From: Bin87 sp965262485
GTDB lineage: Bacteria; Chloroflexota; Dehalococcoidia; Lucifugimonadales; UBA3495
Assembly: GCA_965262485.1 (NCBI GenBank)
Contig: OZ253540.1
Coordinates: 868,001 to 932,000, forward strand
Direction of reading: 5' to 3'
DNA length: 64,000 bases
A program made the position numbers and the translations under genes. The notes under the pieces were generated by a model. That model made no database searches and was not told where the DNA came from. It worked only from the letters and a program-made list of their open reading frames with translations. This document shows positions 41,585 to 50,863 of the stretch, one piece after another. How positions within the stretch are numbered: position 1 is the first letter of the stretch; each line of letters starts with the position of its first letter.

Positions 41585-42934
41585 TCAGGCGGCAGCGCCT
41601 TCAAACTCCAGGACTTCGGCCCGTTGCCGCTGGAAATTCAGGTAACTGGTTCGTGTCATCGCCGGCCGGAATGACGAAACAACCTGCCGGCCCTTGGCCG
41701 CGTTGTCTGCCAACAGGTCGATTACCGACATAGCCATTATTTTCGCCGGATTCACCACCGCCTGTTGATAGTCGGTGATCAGATACTCCAGGCTGTGGCC
41801 CGCCCCCTGTGCCCCGGCGGTGTAGGGATGAATCGCCGGCAGGATGTGACTGAGGTCTCCCATGTCGGTGGAACCCCCCCGGTTCCGCGACGCCGGCATC
41901 GTCAGAACCCGGTTTGAATCCATCAGGTTGACGGCGTTCTCTCGGAACAGTTCCATCAGATTCTGGTCGTGGCGCATGGGCAGGTAGCCCGGGATGTTGG
42001 TAATGGACACCGCGGCTCCAACCGACAGCGCACCGGCTCTGAAACAACGGTCGACAATGTCCGAGTTGCGTACCACCGCCTCGGGAGTGCCCGACCTGAC
42101 GCGCCATTCCAGACGGACGTCGGCCGGCACCGCGTTTACTGCCTCGCCCCCTTTGGTCATGATGCCGTGGATGCGCACGGTATCCTGCTCGCGGAAGATT
42201 TCCCGGTTGGCGTTGATGGCCTGCAGCGCGAACGTCGCCGCGTTCAGCGCGTTGATACCCCGGTGCGGCGAACTCCCAGCGTGAGCGCCCACGCCGATGA
42301 ACCGAACATATTTCACGACGTGTCCGTTGCTGGTGCCACCGGTGGCGAACGCATGGGCGCCCATGTCGCTGGCGGTGTGGCACATCATGGCGATATCAAT
42401 GTCGTCGAACTCACCCAGTTTGATGAGCTCCTGCTTGCCGCCCAAAAACTCTATCTTTCCGGCCTCGCGCAAATCCAGCCGGTGGGCAACCTCGATAAAC
42501 TCCTCAGCCGGTACGGCGAAGGGCACTATTTCACCGTTCAATTCGGGCAGCACGCCCGGAGCTGACAGGCCGATCGCTGCGCCCAGCATCATGCCGATTT
42601 GACAATGGTGGCCGCAGGCGTGGGCGGCGTTGGTTTCGGCATCGGCGTAGGGGTGCCCGTTGACGATCAGGCTGTCCAGCTCCCCTATGATTGCCACGCG
42701 CGGGCCATTGCCGGCGCCGCCCTTGATGCTTCCTTTCAGTCCGGTCAACGCCAGGCCGGGGCGGAATTTTATGCCCAGCTTGGCAAACTGCTCGGCGACC
42801 ACCCGCGCGGTGCGGTATTCTTTATACCCCGGTTCGGGGTTGCTCAAAATGTCCTTGGCGATCGCAATCAGATCATCGCTGTGGCGGTCTATAGCGGCGC
42901 AGGCATATTGCTTTAGTTCTTCTCGGGTTGCCAT
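41585..42934 (-). CDS. M20 family amidohydrolase, copy 2 of a tandem pair
   Basis: 449 residues of the AbgB-like branch. Motifs: ELDSLIVNGHP near residue 84, AHACGHHCQIGMMLGA (metal His pair, near residue 103), VPAEEF (catalytic Glu, near residue 142), HAGSSPHRGINALNA in the dimerisation domain and STDMGDLSHILPAIHPY near residue 352. Relatives hydrolyse N-acyl or p-aminobenzoyl-glutamate type amides. It follows a clear paralogue (42979-44310) by 45 bases, with roughly half the residues the same by eye. A GTG or ATG start ambiguity is not evident. Terminal substrate unknown. Confidence 0.88.
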   Translation of the reverse strand: MATREELKQYACAAIDRHSDDLIAIAKDILSNPEPGYKEYRTARVVAEQFAKLGIKFRPGLALTGLKGSIKGGAGNGPRVAIIGELDSLIVNGHPYADAETNAAHACGHHCQIGMMLGAAIGLSAPGVLPELNGEIVPFAVPAEEFIEVAHRLDLREAGKIEFLGGKQELIKLGEFDDIDIAMMCHTASDMGAHAFATGGTSNGHVVKYVRFIGVGAHAGSSPHRGINALNAATFALQAINANREIFREQDTVRIHGIMTKGGEAVNAVPADVRLEWRVRSGTPEAVVRNSDIVDRCFRAGALSVGAAVSITNIPGYLPMRHDQNLMELFRENAVNLMDSNRVLTMPASRNRGGSTDMGDLSHILPAIHPYTAGAQGAGHSLEYLITDYQQAVVNPAKIMAMSVIDLLADNAAKGRQVVSSFRPAMTRTSYLNFQRQRAEVLEFEGAAA

Positions 42935-42978
42935 AAGGGTGTTCTCGATCCCCCAAAGAGTGCGCGAAATCGGGAAAA

Positions 42979-44310
42979 TCAGGCGTCGGTGTAGGATGCT
43001 TCCGATGCCAGCGAACGCATGAAATTCACGTATTGCCGTGAGGTCATTTCAGGGCGGTGGTTGGCGATTACCTTTCTGGCTTCACCGGCCCCGTCGGACA
43101 TCAGGTCGATCACCGTGCCCGCCATCGCCTTCGCTGCGGTTATTACCGCCAGTTGATAGTCGTGAACCACATAATCCGCACCGTGGCCGATACCCGTTGC
43201 CCCACCGACGTAAGGATGGATTACCGGCATCAGGTAGCTGACGTCGCCCATATCGGTGCTTCCGGTGCGATGTTCTATGTGCCCCACGTTTTCGGCGCCC
43301 ACCAGGGCATTGGCGTTCTCTTCGAATAATCCTGCCATGTGCCGGTTTTGCATCATCGGGAGGTAGCCGGGAATGGTCTGGATGTTCACGGAAGCGCCCA
43401 CCGCCATCGCTCCGGCCCGCAACGCGCGGTCGACCTTGCGGTTTGCGTCCATAATGGCATCCAGCGTGCGGCCGCGCACGAAGGTTTCCATGCGTACGTC
43501 CGCCGGCACCGCGCTCACCGCCTCGCCGCCGGTGGTGATGATGGGATGCACGCGGATCGTGTCGGTGTCGATGAAAGTTTCCCGGTTGAAGTGGATGGCC
43601 GTCAGGGCCAGCGTGGCGGCATTCAGCGCGTTGATGCCCAGGTGCGGCGATCCGCCGGCGTGAGCCCCTTTGCCCACAAACTGGATTTTCTTCGCCAGGG
43701 TGCCATTGTTGGTACCGCTCAGGCACAACTGCCGCTCGCTGGGTGTGCTGGTAGTGTGCAGCATCATCGCCAAGTGTACGTCGTCAAATTCGCCCAGCCT
43801 GATGAACTCGGGTTTTCCGCCCAAAAATTCGATCTTGCCGTCCCGACGCAGCCCATCGCGATATTCGATCTCGATGTACTCTTCCGCCGGTACCGCCAAG
43901 GTTACAACGCGGCCGCTCAAATGCGGCAGCACATACGGATGCATCAACCCCATGGTGGCGCCCAGCGCGATCCCGATCTGGCAGTGGTGTCCACAGGCGT
44001 GTGCCGCCCCGGTGGTCGGATTGGCGTGAGGGTGTTGACTGACGATCAGACTATCCAGCTCGCCAATAATGGCCATCGTAGGGCCTTCGCTCCCGCCAAT
44101 CACCTCTCCGCGCAAACCGGTCATGCCCAATCCGCTGCGGAATGGCACTCCCATCTGGGCGAATTTATCACCCACCAGCCCCGCCGTTTTGAACTCTCGG
44201 AATCCTGGCTCCGGATCGGCCAGAATCTGTTTCGATAGGGCAACCAGCTCGTCCGCCCTTTGGTCGATTTCGGCGAACGCCTTGTCTTTCAATTCTGCTT
44301 TGGTGGGCAT
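42979..44310 (-). CDS. M20 family amidohydrolase, copy 1 of a tandem pair
   Basis: 443 residues. ELDSLIVSQHPHANP, AHACGHHCQIGIALGA near residue 107, VPAEEYIEIEY near residue 148, GAHAGGSPHLGINALNAATL and STDMGDVSYLMPVIHPYVGG mirror the downstream gene motif for motif, so the pair arose by tandem duplication. The metal ligands and catalytic Glu are intact in both copies. Likely cytoplasmic hydrolysis of amide-linked N-acyl amino acids. ATG 44310 is preceded by GGAGGATTCGGG at slightly long distance. Divergent from glycerate kinase. Confidence 0.88.
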   Translation of the reverse strand: MPTKAELKDKAFAEIDQRADELVALSKQILADPEPGFREFKTAGLVGDKFAQMGVPFRSGLGMTGLRGEVIGGSEGPTMAIIGELDSLIVSQHPHANPTTGAAHACGHHCQIGIALGATMGLMHPYVLPHLSGRVVTLAVPAEEYIEIEYRDGLRRDGKIEFLGGKPEFIRLGEFDDVHLAMMLHTTSTPSERQLCLSGTNNGTLAKKIQFVGKGAHAGGSPHLGINALNAATLALTAIHFNRETFIDTDTIRVHPIITTGGEAVSAVPADVRMETFVRGRTLDAIMDANRKVDRALRAGAMAVGASVNIQTIPGYLPMMQNRHMAGLFEENANALVGAENVGHIEHRTGSTDMGDVSYLMPVIHPYVGGATGIGHGADYVVHDYQLAVITAAKAMAGTVIDLMSDGAGEARKVIANHRPEMTSRQYVNFMRSLASEASYTDA

Positions 44311-44445
44311 CCCGAATCCTCCGGCCCGAACTGGCGAAATTCACGCCGCAATGATGGTAGCACACCGCATGGTGGTTGCATACTTCGTCCCCAACGCCGC
44401 CTTTGAACGTGATAGCCGCGCCCATTTTGGCGCATGTTCAGGGAG

Positions 44446-44451
44446 TATAAT
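44446..44451 (+). promoter_or_regulatory. -10 box of glycerate kinase, probable leaderless start
   Basis: A perfect TATAAT ends six bases before ATG 44458; transcription would begin at or beside the start codon. There is no ribosome-binding site in between. Confidence 0.55.
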
Positions 44452-44457
44452 CTGACC

Positions 44458-45609
44458 ATGTCGATCAAGGTTGTCATTGCCCCCCAGGCATTCAAGGAAA
44501 GCATCGGTGCGCGAGACGCTGCCGTTGCCATTCAGCGGGGTGTTTTGCGGGCCGCTCCCGACGCCGCAACCACCCTGATACCGGTGGCTGACGGAGGCGA
44601 CGGAACGCTGGCGGCCCTCATCGAGACTACCGTCGGCAGGTTTTTCGATGCGCCGGTGATTGGGCCGTTGGGAGAAGACCGCGTTTCGCGATGGGGTGTG
44701 ATGGGAGACGGACGCACCGCCGTCATCGAAATGGCGCTGGCGTCCGGTTTGGCCCTGGTCCCGGAGGGTCAGCGCGATCCGCGCATCACCACAACCTACG
44801 GAACCGGTCAACTGATCGGGGCGGCCCTCGACGCCGGTTTCGACCGCATCATCGTTGGCCTGGGCGGCAGCGCCACCAACGATGGAGGAGCGGGAATGGC
44901 TGCCGCCCTGGGAGCGCGTTTCCTCGATTCCCGGGGAACTATGCTGCAACCGGGAGGCGCGGCTTTGGCCCACCTGGCCACGGTCGAAACCTCGGGATTG
45001 CACCCGCGTTTGGCCGATGCGACCATCGTGGGCGCAACCGATGTCACCAACCCGCTCTGCGGTGACACGGGGGCATCAGCCATATTTGGACCGCAGAAAG
45101 GCGCCACTCCCCAAATGGTTGCCCAACTCGACCGGTGCCTGATGAACTTTGCCCGGGTGATCTCCACAGACCTCGGAATCAACGTTGCAGATTCACCAGG
45201 ATCGGGGGCAGCCGGCGGGCTTGGCGCGGGACTGCTGGCGTTCGCCAACGCCGACCTGCGCTCGGGCATCGACATGGTTTGCGATGTGCTCGAATTCGAT
45301 CAATACGTCAATTCAGCCGATCTGGTCATCACCGGGGAAGGTCGCGCCGACCGTTCGACGGCGTTTGATAAGGCGCCGGTTGGAATCGCCCGGCGCGCGC
45401 GGGCTCAGGGTGTCCCCACGCTATTGCTGGCAGGAAGCCTCGGCGCCGGCTACGAAATCCTTTACGACCACGGTATTGACGCCATCGTTCCCATCGCAGA
45501 CCAGCCGATGGATCTGGACGCCAGCCTGGCCCGGGGTGGCGAGCTGCTGGAACGCGCGGCGGAACGGGCCGTTCGGCTCTTCATGCTGGGAATGACCCGT
45601 ACCTCGTGA
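44458..45609 (+). CDS. glxK: Glycerate 2-kinase (GlxK/GarK family)
   Basis: 383 residues of the MOFRL-independent GlxK fold. IKVVIAPQAFKESIGARDAA opens it, PVADGGDGTLAALIE near residue 43, VGLGGSATNDGGAGMAAALG near residue 135, FGPQKGATP near residue 210 and LVITGEGRADRSTAFDKAP near residue 290 are all standard. It phosphorylates D-glycerate, feeding C2/C3 acids (for example from tartronate semialdehyde) into glycolysis. The upstream ATG at 44434 lies before the promoter box, so 44458 is used. The last codons overlap or abut the SRPBCC frame. Confidence 0.92.
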   Translation: MSIKVVIAPQAFKESIGARDAAVAIQRGVLRAAPDAATTLIPVADGGDGTLAALIETTVGRFFDAPVIGPLGEDRVSRWGVMGDGRTAVIEMALASGLALVPEGQRDPRITTTYGTGQLIGAALDAGFDRIIVGLGGSATNDGGAGMAAALGARFLDSRGTMLQPGGAALAHLATVETSGLHPRLADATIVGATDVTNPLCGDTGASAIFGPQKGATPQMVAQLDRCLMNFARVISTDLGINVADSPGSGAAGGLGAGLLAFANADLRSGIDMVCDVLEFDQYVNSADLVITGEGRADRSTAFDKAPVGIARRARAQGVPTLLLAGSLGAGYEILYDHGIDAIVPIADQPMDLDASLARGGELLERAAERAVRLFMLGMTRTS

Positions 45610-45677
45610 ATGCAGACCCTGGCCCGCCCAGGGATTCTCGGAACATCGCGACGTCAGGCGGCGCTGGAGTGGCTTGT

Positions 45678-46154
45678 ATGCAGTTGTTCGTTTTGGAATC
45701 CTGCCAGTGGTTGCCGCGCCCGCCCGAAGAGATATTCCACTTCTATGCCGACGCATTCAACCTGGAACGGTTGACCCCGCCCTGGCTGCGGTTTCAAGTC
45801 GTGACGCCGCCTCCCGTCACCATGGCGGCCGGCGCCGAGATTGACTACCGACTCCGTTTGCATGGTTTCCCAATCTCATGGCGCAGTCGCATCACGGCAT
45901 GGGAACCACCCTTCCGTTTCGTTGACGAACAGATTCGGGGGCCGTATCGACGCTGGGCGCATCAGCATACGTTCGTCCCGCAAGATGGAGGAACGTGTGT
46001 TCAGGACCGGGTTGAATACGGATTGTGGGGTGGCTGGCTCACCGACCGGCTGCTGGTGCGCCGCGATTTACGGACGATTTTCCAGTTCCGGCAGCAACGC
46101 CTCGCCGCCGAATTCGGCGCCGGGAAAGCGCCACCGGGCCGGGTCGATTTCTAA
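45678..46154 (+). CDS. SRPBCC family protein (polyketide cyclase/dehydrase-like)
   Basis: 158 residues of the START/Bet v1-like ligand-binding fold: QLFVLESCQWLPRPPEEIFHF at the start (strand then helix), PPWLRFQVVTPPPVTM, IDYRLRLHGFPISWRSRI, EPPFRFVDEQIRGPYRRWAH and a final long helix. This is the COG4276-like subgroup often encoded beside NAD-epimerase or photolyase genes. GGAG lies eight bases before ATG 45678; the frame itself opens at a GTG at 45606 overlapping the glycerate kinase stop. Probably binds a hydrophobic ligand; exact role unknown. Confidence 0.75.
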   Translation: MQLFVLESCQWLPRPPEEIFHFYADAFNLERLTPPWLRFQVVTPPPVTMAAGAEIDYRLRLHGFPISWRSRITAWEPPFRFVDEQIRGPYRRWAHQHTFVPQDGGTCVQDRVEYGLWGGWLTDRLLVRRDLRTIFQFRQQRLAAEFGAGKAPPGRVDF

Positions 46155-46555
46155 GCTACTCTCGGCCCCACGAATTCGATCACGATGCCGGCCAGTTCAA
46201 TGGCTCGTTCGGCGTCCACATCGTCGAAGGCTTCCGCCGGGATGCCCCCGGGTAGAAACGTTGGGTACCGTGTGATGTCGTAGTACTTGTCCAACTGCCG
46301 AGCCTCAGCCTTGATGGTGTCGAAAAACATCTCGAAGATCTTGGCGTCCTCGCACAGATCGATCAACGAAGTGCCCCAAACGTCCTCGGCTCCACGGCGG
46401 TACAGGAATGCCTTGATCGCTTTCTCGGCAGCTTGCTGACTCAGGAAACAGGCCACGTTGTATCGTTGGCCCTGCTTGTTGAAACCGGCGTCTTCCAGGT
46501 CCCGTTCGGCTTGTCGGAACCAGCGAGCGCCTTCTGCAGCATAATCAGGCATCAA
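46151..46555 (-). CDS. HEPN domain protein (toxin-type partner of MNT)
   Basis: 134 residues, all-helical HEPN fold: RWFRQAERDLEDAGFN, RYNVACFLSQQAAEKAIKAFLY (signature helix, near residues 31-52) and a second helical bundle ending in VDAERAIELAGIVIEFV. Active HEPN toxins need an RxxxxH motif after the second helix; here RRGAEDVWGTSLIDL has Thr-Ser where the His is expected, so RNase activity is doubtful. It overlaps the nucleotidyltransferase gene by 11 bases in the normal MNT-HEPN order. Together they follow lutC without a gap. Confidence 0.8.
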   Translation of the reverse strand: MMPDYAAEGARWFRQAERDLEDAGFNKQGQRYNVACFLSQQAAEKAIKAFLYRRGAEDVWGTSLIDLCEDAKIFEMFFDTIKAEARQLDKYYDITRYPTFLPGGIPAEAFDDVDAERAIELAGIVIEFVGPRVA

Positions 46556-46892
46556 AAACCACCCTTCCCCGTTTGCAAGCCTGGTATAGGGCCGGCAACG
46601 TTTCCTGGAGTTCTTCGAATTCTTCCGGAGTATACACCTGAGCCGTAATCCCCACCTGGGCCCCGATATGGTAGGCGAAGAAATCGGCGCGGCGGCCGAA
46701 CGGGCGGTCGGTTTTGTGCACGAATATGAAATCTATCGTGCTGGTGGGAGAATAGTCCTCGCTCACAACGTCACCGATGACAATGGCCTTCTCGATGCCC
46801 AGCGTGGGCATCACTTCCACCATATTGGCAAGTTCCTGTTCCAGCATCTCTCTACGAAATTTCGTGAATCCAATCCGAACCGGCATCAGCAT
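46545..46892 (-). CDS. MNT-like nucleotidyltransferase domain protein (degenerate)
   Basis: 115 residues. IEKAIVIGDVVSEDYSPTST followed by IDFIFVHKTD (near residues 33-62) occupies the place of the GSxARG...SDxDLxV nucleotidyltransferase motif, but the Ser after Gly is Asp and only one of the paired Asp residues is kept. Antitoxin MNT proteins inactivate HEPN toxins by adding AMP or by binding. This copy may only bind. Its ATG shares one base with the lutC stop (TAATG), so it is translationally coupled to the lut operon. Confidence 0.65.
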   Translation of the reverse strand: MLMPVRIGFTKFRREMLEQELANMVEVMPTLGIEKAIVIGDVVSEDYSPTSTIDFIFVHKTDRPFGRRADFFAYHIGAQVGITAQVYTPEEFEELQETLPALYQACKRGRVVFDA

Positions 46893-47698
46893 TACTCCTC
46901 GTTAAGCAGGACCAGGTGAACTTCCCTCGGCCCGTGTACGCCCACCACGATTGTCTGTTCGATGTCCGCGGTGCGACTTGGTCCAGAGATGAAGTTCAGG
47001 TAACTCCCCATCTCTCCCCCGTTGCGATGGTACTCCAACCGGCGCAAAACGAACAGGTCGTCCAGGTCTGCGATCACGTCCTGCGGTCTGACTATGGCCA
47101 CGTGAACCGGTGGCAGCACGGAAACCAGTCGGCTCAGGCCGCGTCGTGGCAATACGATCACCGACCCGGTTTCTGCGATGGCGAAATCGGCGCCGGTTAT
47201 CCCGACGCCAGCTTCCGACAGTCGCCGTCTTACCTCAGTACGTTCGGATTCGTCGCGATAAACGGCGGGCCAACATACCGCGCCGGCTCCGGCCAGGGCT
47301 GCGTCAACGGGCACCGCGTCGAATACGGATTGCTCCGATCGTGCCGCCGAAACTACGCGGAGTCGCCGCGCCAACGAGGTTACATAACCCAACGCTTCCT
47401 CGCCGTTATCGACCCGTTCCACGTTCCACCCTCGTAGCGCCGCAGTGTCGGCCAATTGGTTCATCAGGGTGGGCAACTCCGCCGCGGTCCGATCCCTGAT
47501 GGCCTGGGCCTGCGATTCCAGTGTCGCAATGTCTTCAGTCAGGTGGATGTACGGTTCGGACGGGGGGTTTTCGTCGCGACCCAACGCCTCGCGCACCGAA
47601 GCGAAAAACTGCGCGGACGGGATACCCAACGTTCCGACGGCAGCAGCGTCCAACGAAGCTGGGATACCCATAGCGTTGCCTGAATGTCGATCAGCCAT
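46892..47698 (-). CDS. lutC: LutC-type LUD domain protein of lactate utilisation
   Basis: 268 residues, the LUD (DUF162) domain: GITGADFAIAETGSVIVLP near residue 175, LSRLVSVLPPVHVAIV and the C-terminal ISGPSRTADIEQTIVVGVHG. With LutA and LutB it forms the iron-sulfur L-lactate oxidation system. The first 69 residues of the open frame run antiparallel through the end of lutB; the ATG at 47698 overlaps lutB by 8 bases and is the proper start. Expression is probably lactate-controlled in other bacteria, but no regulator gene is present here. Confidence 0.88.
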   Translation of the reverse strand: MADRHSGNAMGIPASLDAAAVGTLGIPSAQFFASVREALGRDENPPSEPYIHLTEDIATLESQAQAIRDRTAAELPTLMNQLADTAALRGWNVERVDNGEEALGYVTSLARRLRVVSAARSEQSVFDAVPVDAALAGAGAVCWPAVYRDESERTEVRRRLSEAGVGITGADFAIAETGSVIVLPRRGLSRLVSVLPPVHVAIVRPQDVIADLDDLFVLRRLEYHRNGGEMGSYLNFISGPSRTADIEQTIVVGVHGPREVHLVLLNEE

Positions 47699-49136
47699 CG
47701 GTTTGGGACAACTCGTCCCGCCACATTTCGGTGAAGGTGCGCTGGGGAGGAACGGGGAGATCTCGCTCTTTGGTCCAACGCGACAGGAAGGGCACCCTGG
47801 TCGGGCCAACCCGGCCGCCCTTTGCGATGGCGCGCAGGAAGACCCTGCCGAACCGGCGCGATAGCCGGAGCAACGCAGGGCTGGACATAACCTTTGCAAA
47901 ACCACGAGCCATCAATACGTCCCGGTCCGACGCAGTCCGCTGTTGGGGATCTGGACTTTCGGCTAGCTGGTGTCGCAAATGCAACAGCATCCTGGGAATG
48001 TTGATCTGCACCGGGCACGCGTCACGACATGCTCCACACAATGTGGACGCATTGGGCAGGTCTTTGGCCTGCGCTACTCCCACCAACGCGGGCGTTACTA
48101 TTGATCCGATGGGACCGGGGTATACCCATCCGTAGGCGTGGCCGCCCACCCGCTGGTAAACCGGGCACACGTTGAGGCAGGCTCCGCACCGAATGCAATA
48201 CAGCGACTCGCGCAGAGCCGGGTCCCTCAGCAAATTGCTGCGCCCGTTATCCACGACGACCAGGTGAAATTCCTCCGGCCCATCCTCGTCATCATCCCGC
48301 CTGGGACCTGTAACCATGCTCACGTAAGACGTAATGCGCTGACCCGTGGCCGACCGTGGCAGCAACCGGAGGAATACGGCCAGGTCTTGCATCGAAGGAA
48401 TCACTTTTTCCATCCCCGTGATCCCGACGTGTATCCGTGGCGCCGACGTGCATAATCTGCCGTTTCCTTCGTTGGTGATGATTACCAATGTTCCGGTTTC
48501 GGCTACCAGGAAGTTGGCCCCGCTGATTCCCATGTCCGCGTCCAGAAACTTCTGCCGCAACACCACGCGGGCGATCCGCGCCATTTCGTCAATATCGTCC
48601 GAGTAGGGAACCCCGAGTTTGTCGGCAAACAGCTGGGCTACCTGGCCACGCGTTTTGTGGACGGCTGGCGCCACCAGGTGAGAGGGGGTTTCCTCTGCCA
48701 GCTGGATGATGTATTCGCCCAGGTCGGTCTCGAACACCTCGACTCCCTGCGCTTCCAGCACGTGATTGAGCCCCAGCTCCTCCGACACCATGGATTTGCT
48801 CTTGGTGGCTATTTTCACGCCTTGCCGGCGTGCGATTTCAGAGACGATGGCATTGGCCTGTCGGGCATCGGTGGCGAAATGCACCTGTCCGCCGGCTGAC
48901 TGTACGTTCCGCTCCAGCATCTCCAGGTAGTAATCCAGGTGATTGATGGTGTGTTCCTTGATGCTCCGCGCCTGTTGACGCCATTGTTCCCACCGTGCCG
49001 GCGTTATCTCCTCTATGGCCTCTCGCCTCGCTCCGTCGAAACCGGTGCCCGCCCGCCCGAACGCCTGGCGCAGTTGCGGATCCTGTACTGCTGTACGTGA
49101 CGCCGATACAAAATCGCGGGTAGTTACTTCAGCCAT
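47691..49136 (-). CDS. lutB: LutB-type iron-sulfur protein of lactate utilisation
   Basis: 481 residues. The N-terminal LUD part includes FLVAETGTLVIITNEGNGR near residue 225, the middle has two ferredoxin-type clusters, CIRCGACLNVCPVYQRVGGH near residue 310 and CGACRDACPVQINIP near residue 365, then a C-terminal helical end. The order matches the LutB/YkgF family, which oxidises L-lactate with LutA and LutC. The start is ATG 49136, overlapping the lutA stop by 8 bases; the longer frame from 49220 runs through lutA. Membrane attachment is not predicted. Confidence 0.92.
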   Translation of the reverse strand: MAEVTTRDFVSASRTAVQDPQLRQAFGRAGTGFDGARREAIEEITPARWEQWRQQARSIKEHTINHLDYYLEMLERNVQSAGGQVHFATDARQANAIVSEIARRQGVKIATKSKSMVSEELGLNHVLEAQGVEVFETDLGEYIIQLAEETPSHLVAPAVHKTRGQVAQLFADKLGVPYSDDIDEMARIARVVLRQKFLDADMGISGANFLVAETGTLVIITNEGNGRLCTSAPRIHVGITGMEKVIPSMQDLAVFLRLLPRSATGQRITSYVSMVTGPRRDDDEDGPEEFHLVVVDNGRSNLLRDPALRESLYCIRCGACLNVCPVYQRVGGHAYGWVYPGPIGSIVTPALVGVAQAKDLPNASTLCGACRDACPVQINIPRMLLHLRHQLAESPDPQQRTASDRDVLMARGFAKVMSSPALLRLSRRFGRVFLRAIAKGGRVGPTRVPFLSRWTKERDLPVPPQRTFTEMWRDELSQTDG

Positions 49137-49893
49137 CGGTTGGTTGCACTCCGTTGTCAAGCATTTGAGCGATGTGGCGAACCCTGACCGGCAACTGACG
49201 TCGGCTGATCGCACCGCCAATGTGCATCAAACATCCCATGTCGCAGGCCGTAATCGTGTCGGCGCCGCTTTCAACGATGGCTGCGACCTTGTCGTCCAGC
49301 ATCGCCTCGGAAATGTGGGGATACTTCACGGCGAAAGCGCCACCGAATCCGCAGCACTGTTCAGCATTGGGCAACTCGACCATCGACGTGTGTTCCAGGG
49401 ATTCGAGCAGGTCCGTCGGTGGGTTGCGTACTTGCATCTCCCGCAGCAGATGGCACGATGGGTGATAGGCCACATCGCACGTTTCGGCGCCGGGCGGAGT
49501 AGAAATCCCTTGAATTCCTTGCACGTCGACCAGGAATTCAGTGAATTCGTAGACCTTTCTCGACATTGCCTCGGCACGACGGAGCAAATCCGGGTCATCG
49601 GCGAACAGGTCCAAGTAGAACACCCGCATCATGGCGCCGCACGACCCCGATGGCACCACTACAAACTCGCAATCTGCGAACGCGTCCAGAACGCGAACCG
49701 CCAGTTTTTTGGCTTCTTCAGCGAAGCCTGCGTTGTACAGGGGTTGGCCGCAGCAGGTCTGCCCGGGCGGGAAATCTACGCCGATACCGTTCTGACGCAA
49801 CACTCGCACCACACTGGCGCCCACGTCAGGAAACAGTTGGTCGATGATGCAGGTGACGAATAAAGATGCCCGATTGGGCGTCGGCTGGGTCAA
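49129..49893 (-). CDS. lutA: LutA-type CCG-domain protein of lactate utilisation
   Basis: 254 residues with two cysteine-rich CCG domains: FVTCIIDQLFPDVG and GQTCCGQPLYNAGF in the first, SCHLLRE and AEQCCGFGGAFAVKYP in the second. These bind a 4Fe-4S cluster or the heterodisulfide-reductase-like centre of L-lactate dehydrogenase LutABC. The start is inferred as TTG at 49893, preceded by GGGGGA and matching the usual family length; ATGs at 50022 and 49974 would add residues with no family resemblance. First gene of lutABC-MNT-HEPN. Confidence 0.9.
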   Translation of the reverse strand: MTQPTPNRASLFVTCIIDQLFPDVGASVVRVLRQNGIGVDFPPGQTCCGQPLYNAGFAEEAKKLAVRVLDAFADCEFVVVPSGSCGAMMRVFYLDLFADDPDLLRRAEAMSRKVYEFTEFLVDVQGIQGISTPPGAETCDVAYHPSCHLLREMQVRNPPTDLLESLEHTSMVELPNAEQCCGFGGAFAVKYPHISEAMLDDKVAAIVESGADTITACDMGCLMHIGGAISRRQLPVRVRHIAQMLDNGVQPTDG

Positions 49894-50129
49894 TTGGTTC
49901 CCCCGTTTTGCTTGCCGGGAAAGGTTAGCAGAGCGCCAACCTTCCGGCAAGGCTGCTGATGTGTCTGCGGCCATGTCCGGCTGGCGCCGCCCGTTCCCGC
50001 ACTTTGGGCCTGCCGAACACAACGCGAACCGACGCAGGCATCGTCAACTCTCTTGGCCGGTCGCAGGGTTGGGCTGCGGGCCGGGTCAAGTTATCATATA
50101 AGCCATAATATTCGTGGAGGTCAGGCAGA

Positions 50130-50840
50130 ATGTCTGGAGAGTTAGGCAGGATTACCCGTCCGGCGACGGCAAACTACCAGGGAAAACGGAAGCTGCTGCT
50201 GGCGCCGTTGGTCCATCTGCCCGGATCGCCCGACGCGTTGCCGCCCGAGGGTGTGGCAATAATCACCAGCTACTGGGAGCAGGTGGACGTGCAGGTCCGG
50301 GCCATCCAGAATGCCCTGGGCAGTATTACCCGCGTCTTCCACGAAAACGTCCCCGAAGGCGATGACGCCGGAATCCAATACCTGGAGATGATGGATTTGC
50401 CGTCGTCCCGGCTGGTGCGCTCTTTGACCGACGCCGGGGCGTCACTGGAGGCTACCGAGTCCATGGAGATTCTGGCGGAGAATCTGGACCTTCAAAGATG
50501 CCTCATGGCGCCATTGATGAGCCAGGTCGTTGCTGACCGTTTGCAGGAGTGGTTCAGCGATGCCAACCGCCGCCGGTACCAGCATATTTCACAAACTATC
50601 GACGCGGTTGTGGGCGACGATGAGACCGCCCTGTTGCTCATTAATGAACGCCACCAGGTCCAGTTCCCATCTGATGTTGAGGTCATTTACATAGCTCCAC
50701 CGGCATTGGACGAATTTCGCCGGTGGGTTCAGAATTGGGCAGAGCAACGACAGGCCGAAATGAGTCGCATGGCCGCCGCCGGCCAGGTTGAGGCGGAAAA
50801 CAGCTCGGAGGGCAGCGGCGACAGCGCGCCGGACTCCTGA
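50130..50840 (+). CDS. Conserved-looking hypothetical protein, helical
   Basis: 236 residues, rich in helices and acidic residues: ATANYQGKRKLLLAPLVHLP at the start, YWEQVDVQVRAIQNAL, LPSSRLVRSLTDAG, a repeated amphipathic section through MAPLMSQVVADRLQEWF, and an acidic Ser/Glu-rich tail. No catalytic motif, signal peptide or membrane segment is visible, and I do not recognise the family. GTGGAGGT lies eight bases before ATG 50130, and a strong hairpin terminator follows the stop, so it is a normally expressed single gene. It is divergent from lutA with 236 bases between starts. Confidence 0.7.
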   Translation: MSGELGRITRPATANYQGKRKLLLAPLVHLPGSPDALPPEGVAIITSYWEQVDVQVRAIQNALGSITRVFHENVPEGDDAGIQYLEMMDLPSSRLVRSLTDAGASLEATESMEILAENLDLQRCLMAPLMSQVVADRLQEWFSDANRRRYQHISQTIDAVVGDDETALLLINERHQVQFPSDVEVIYIAPPALDEFRRWVQNWAEQRQAEMSRMAAAGQVEAENSSEGSGDSAPDS

Positions 50841-50863
50841 ACGGTCCTTGCAGAATTAGAAGA

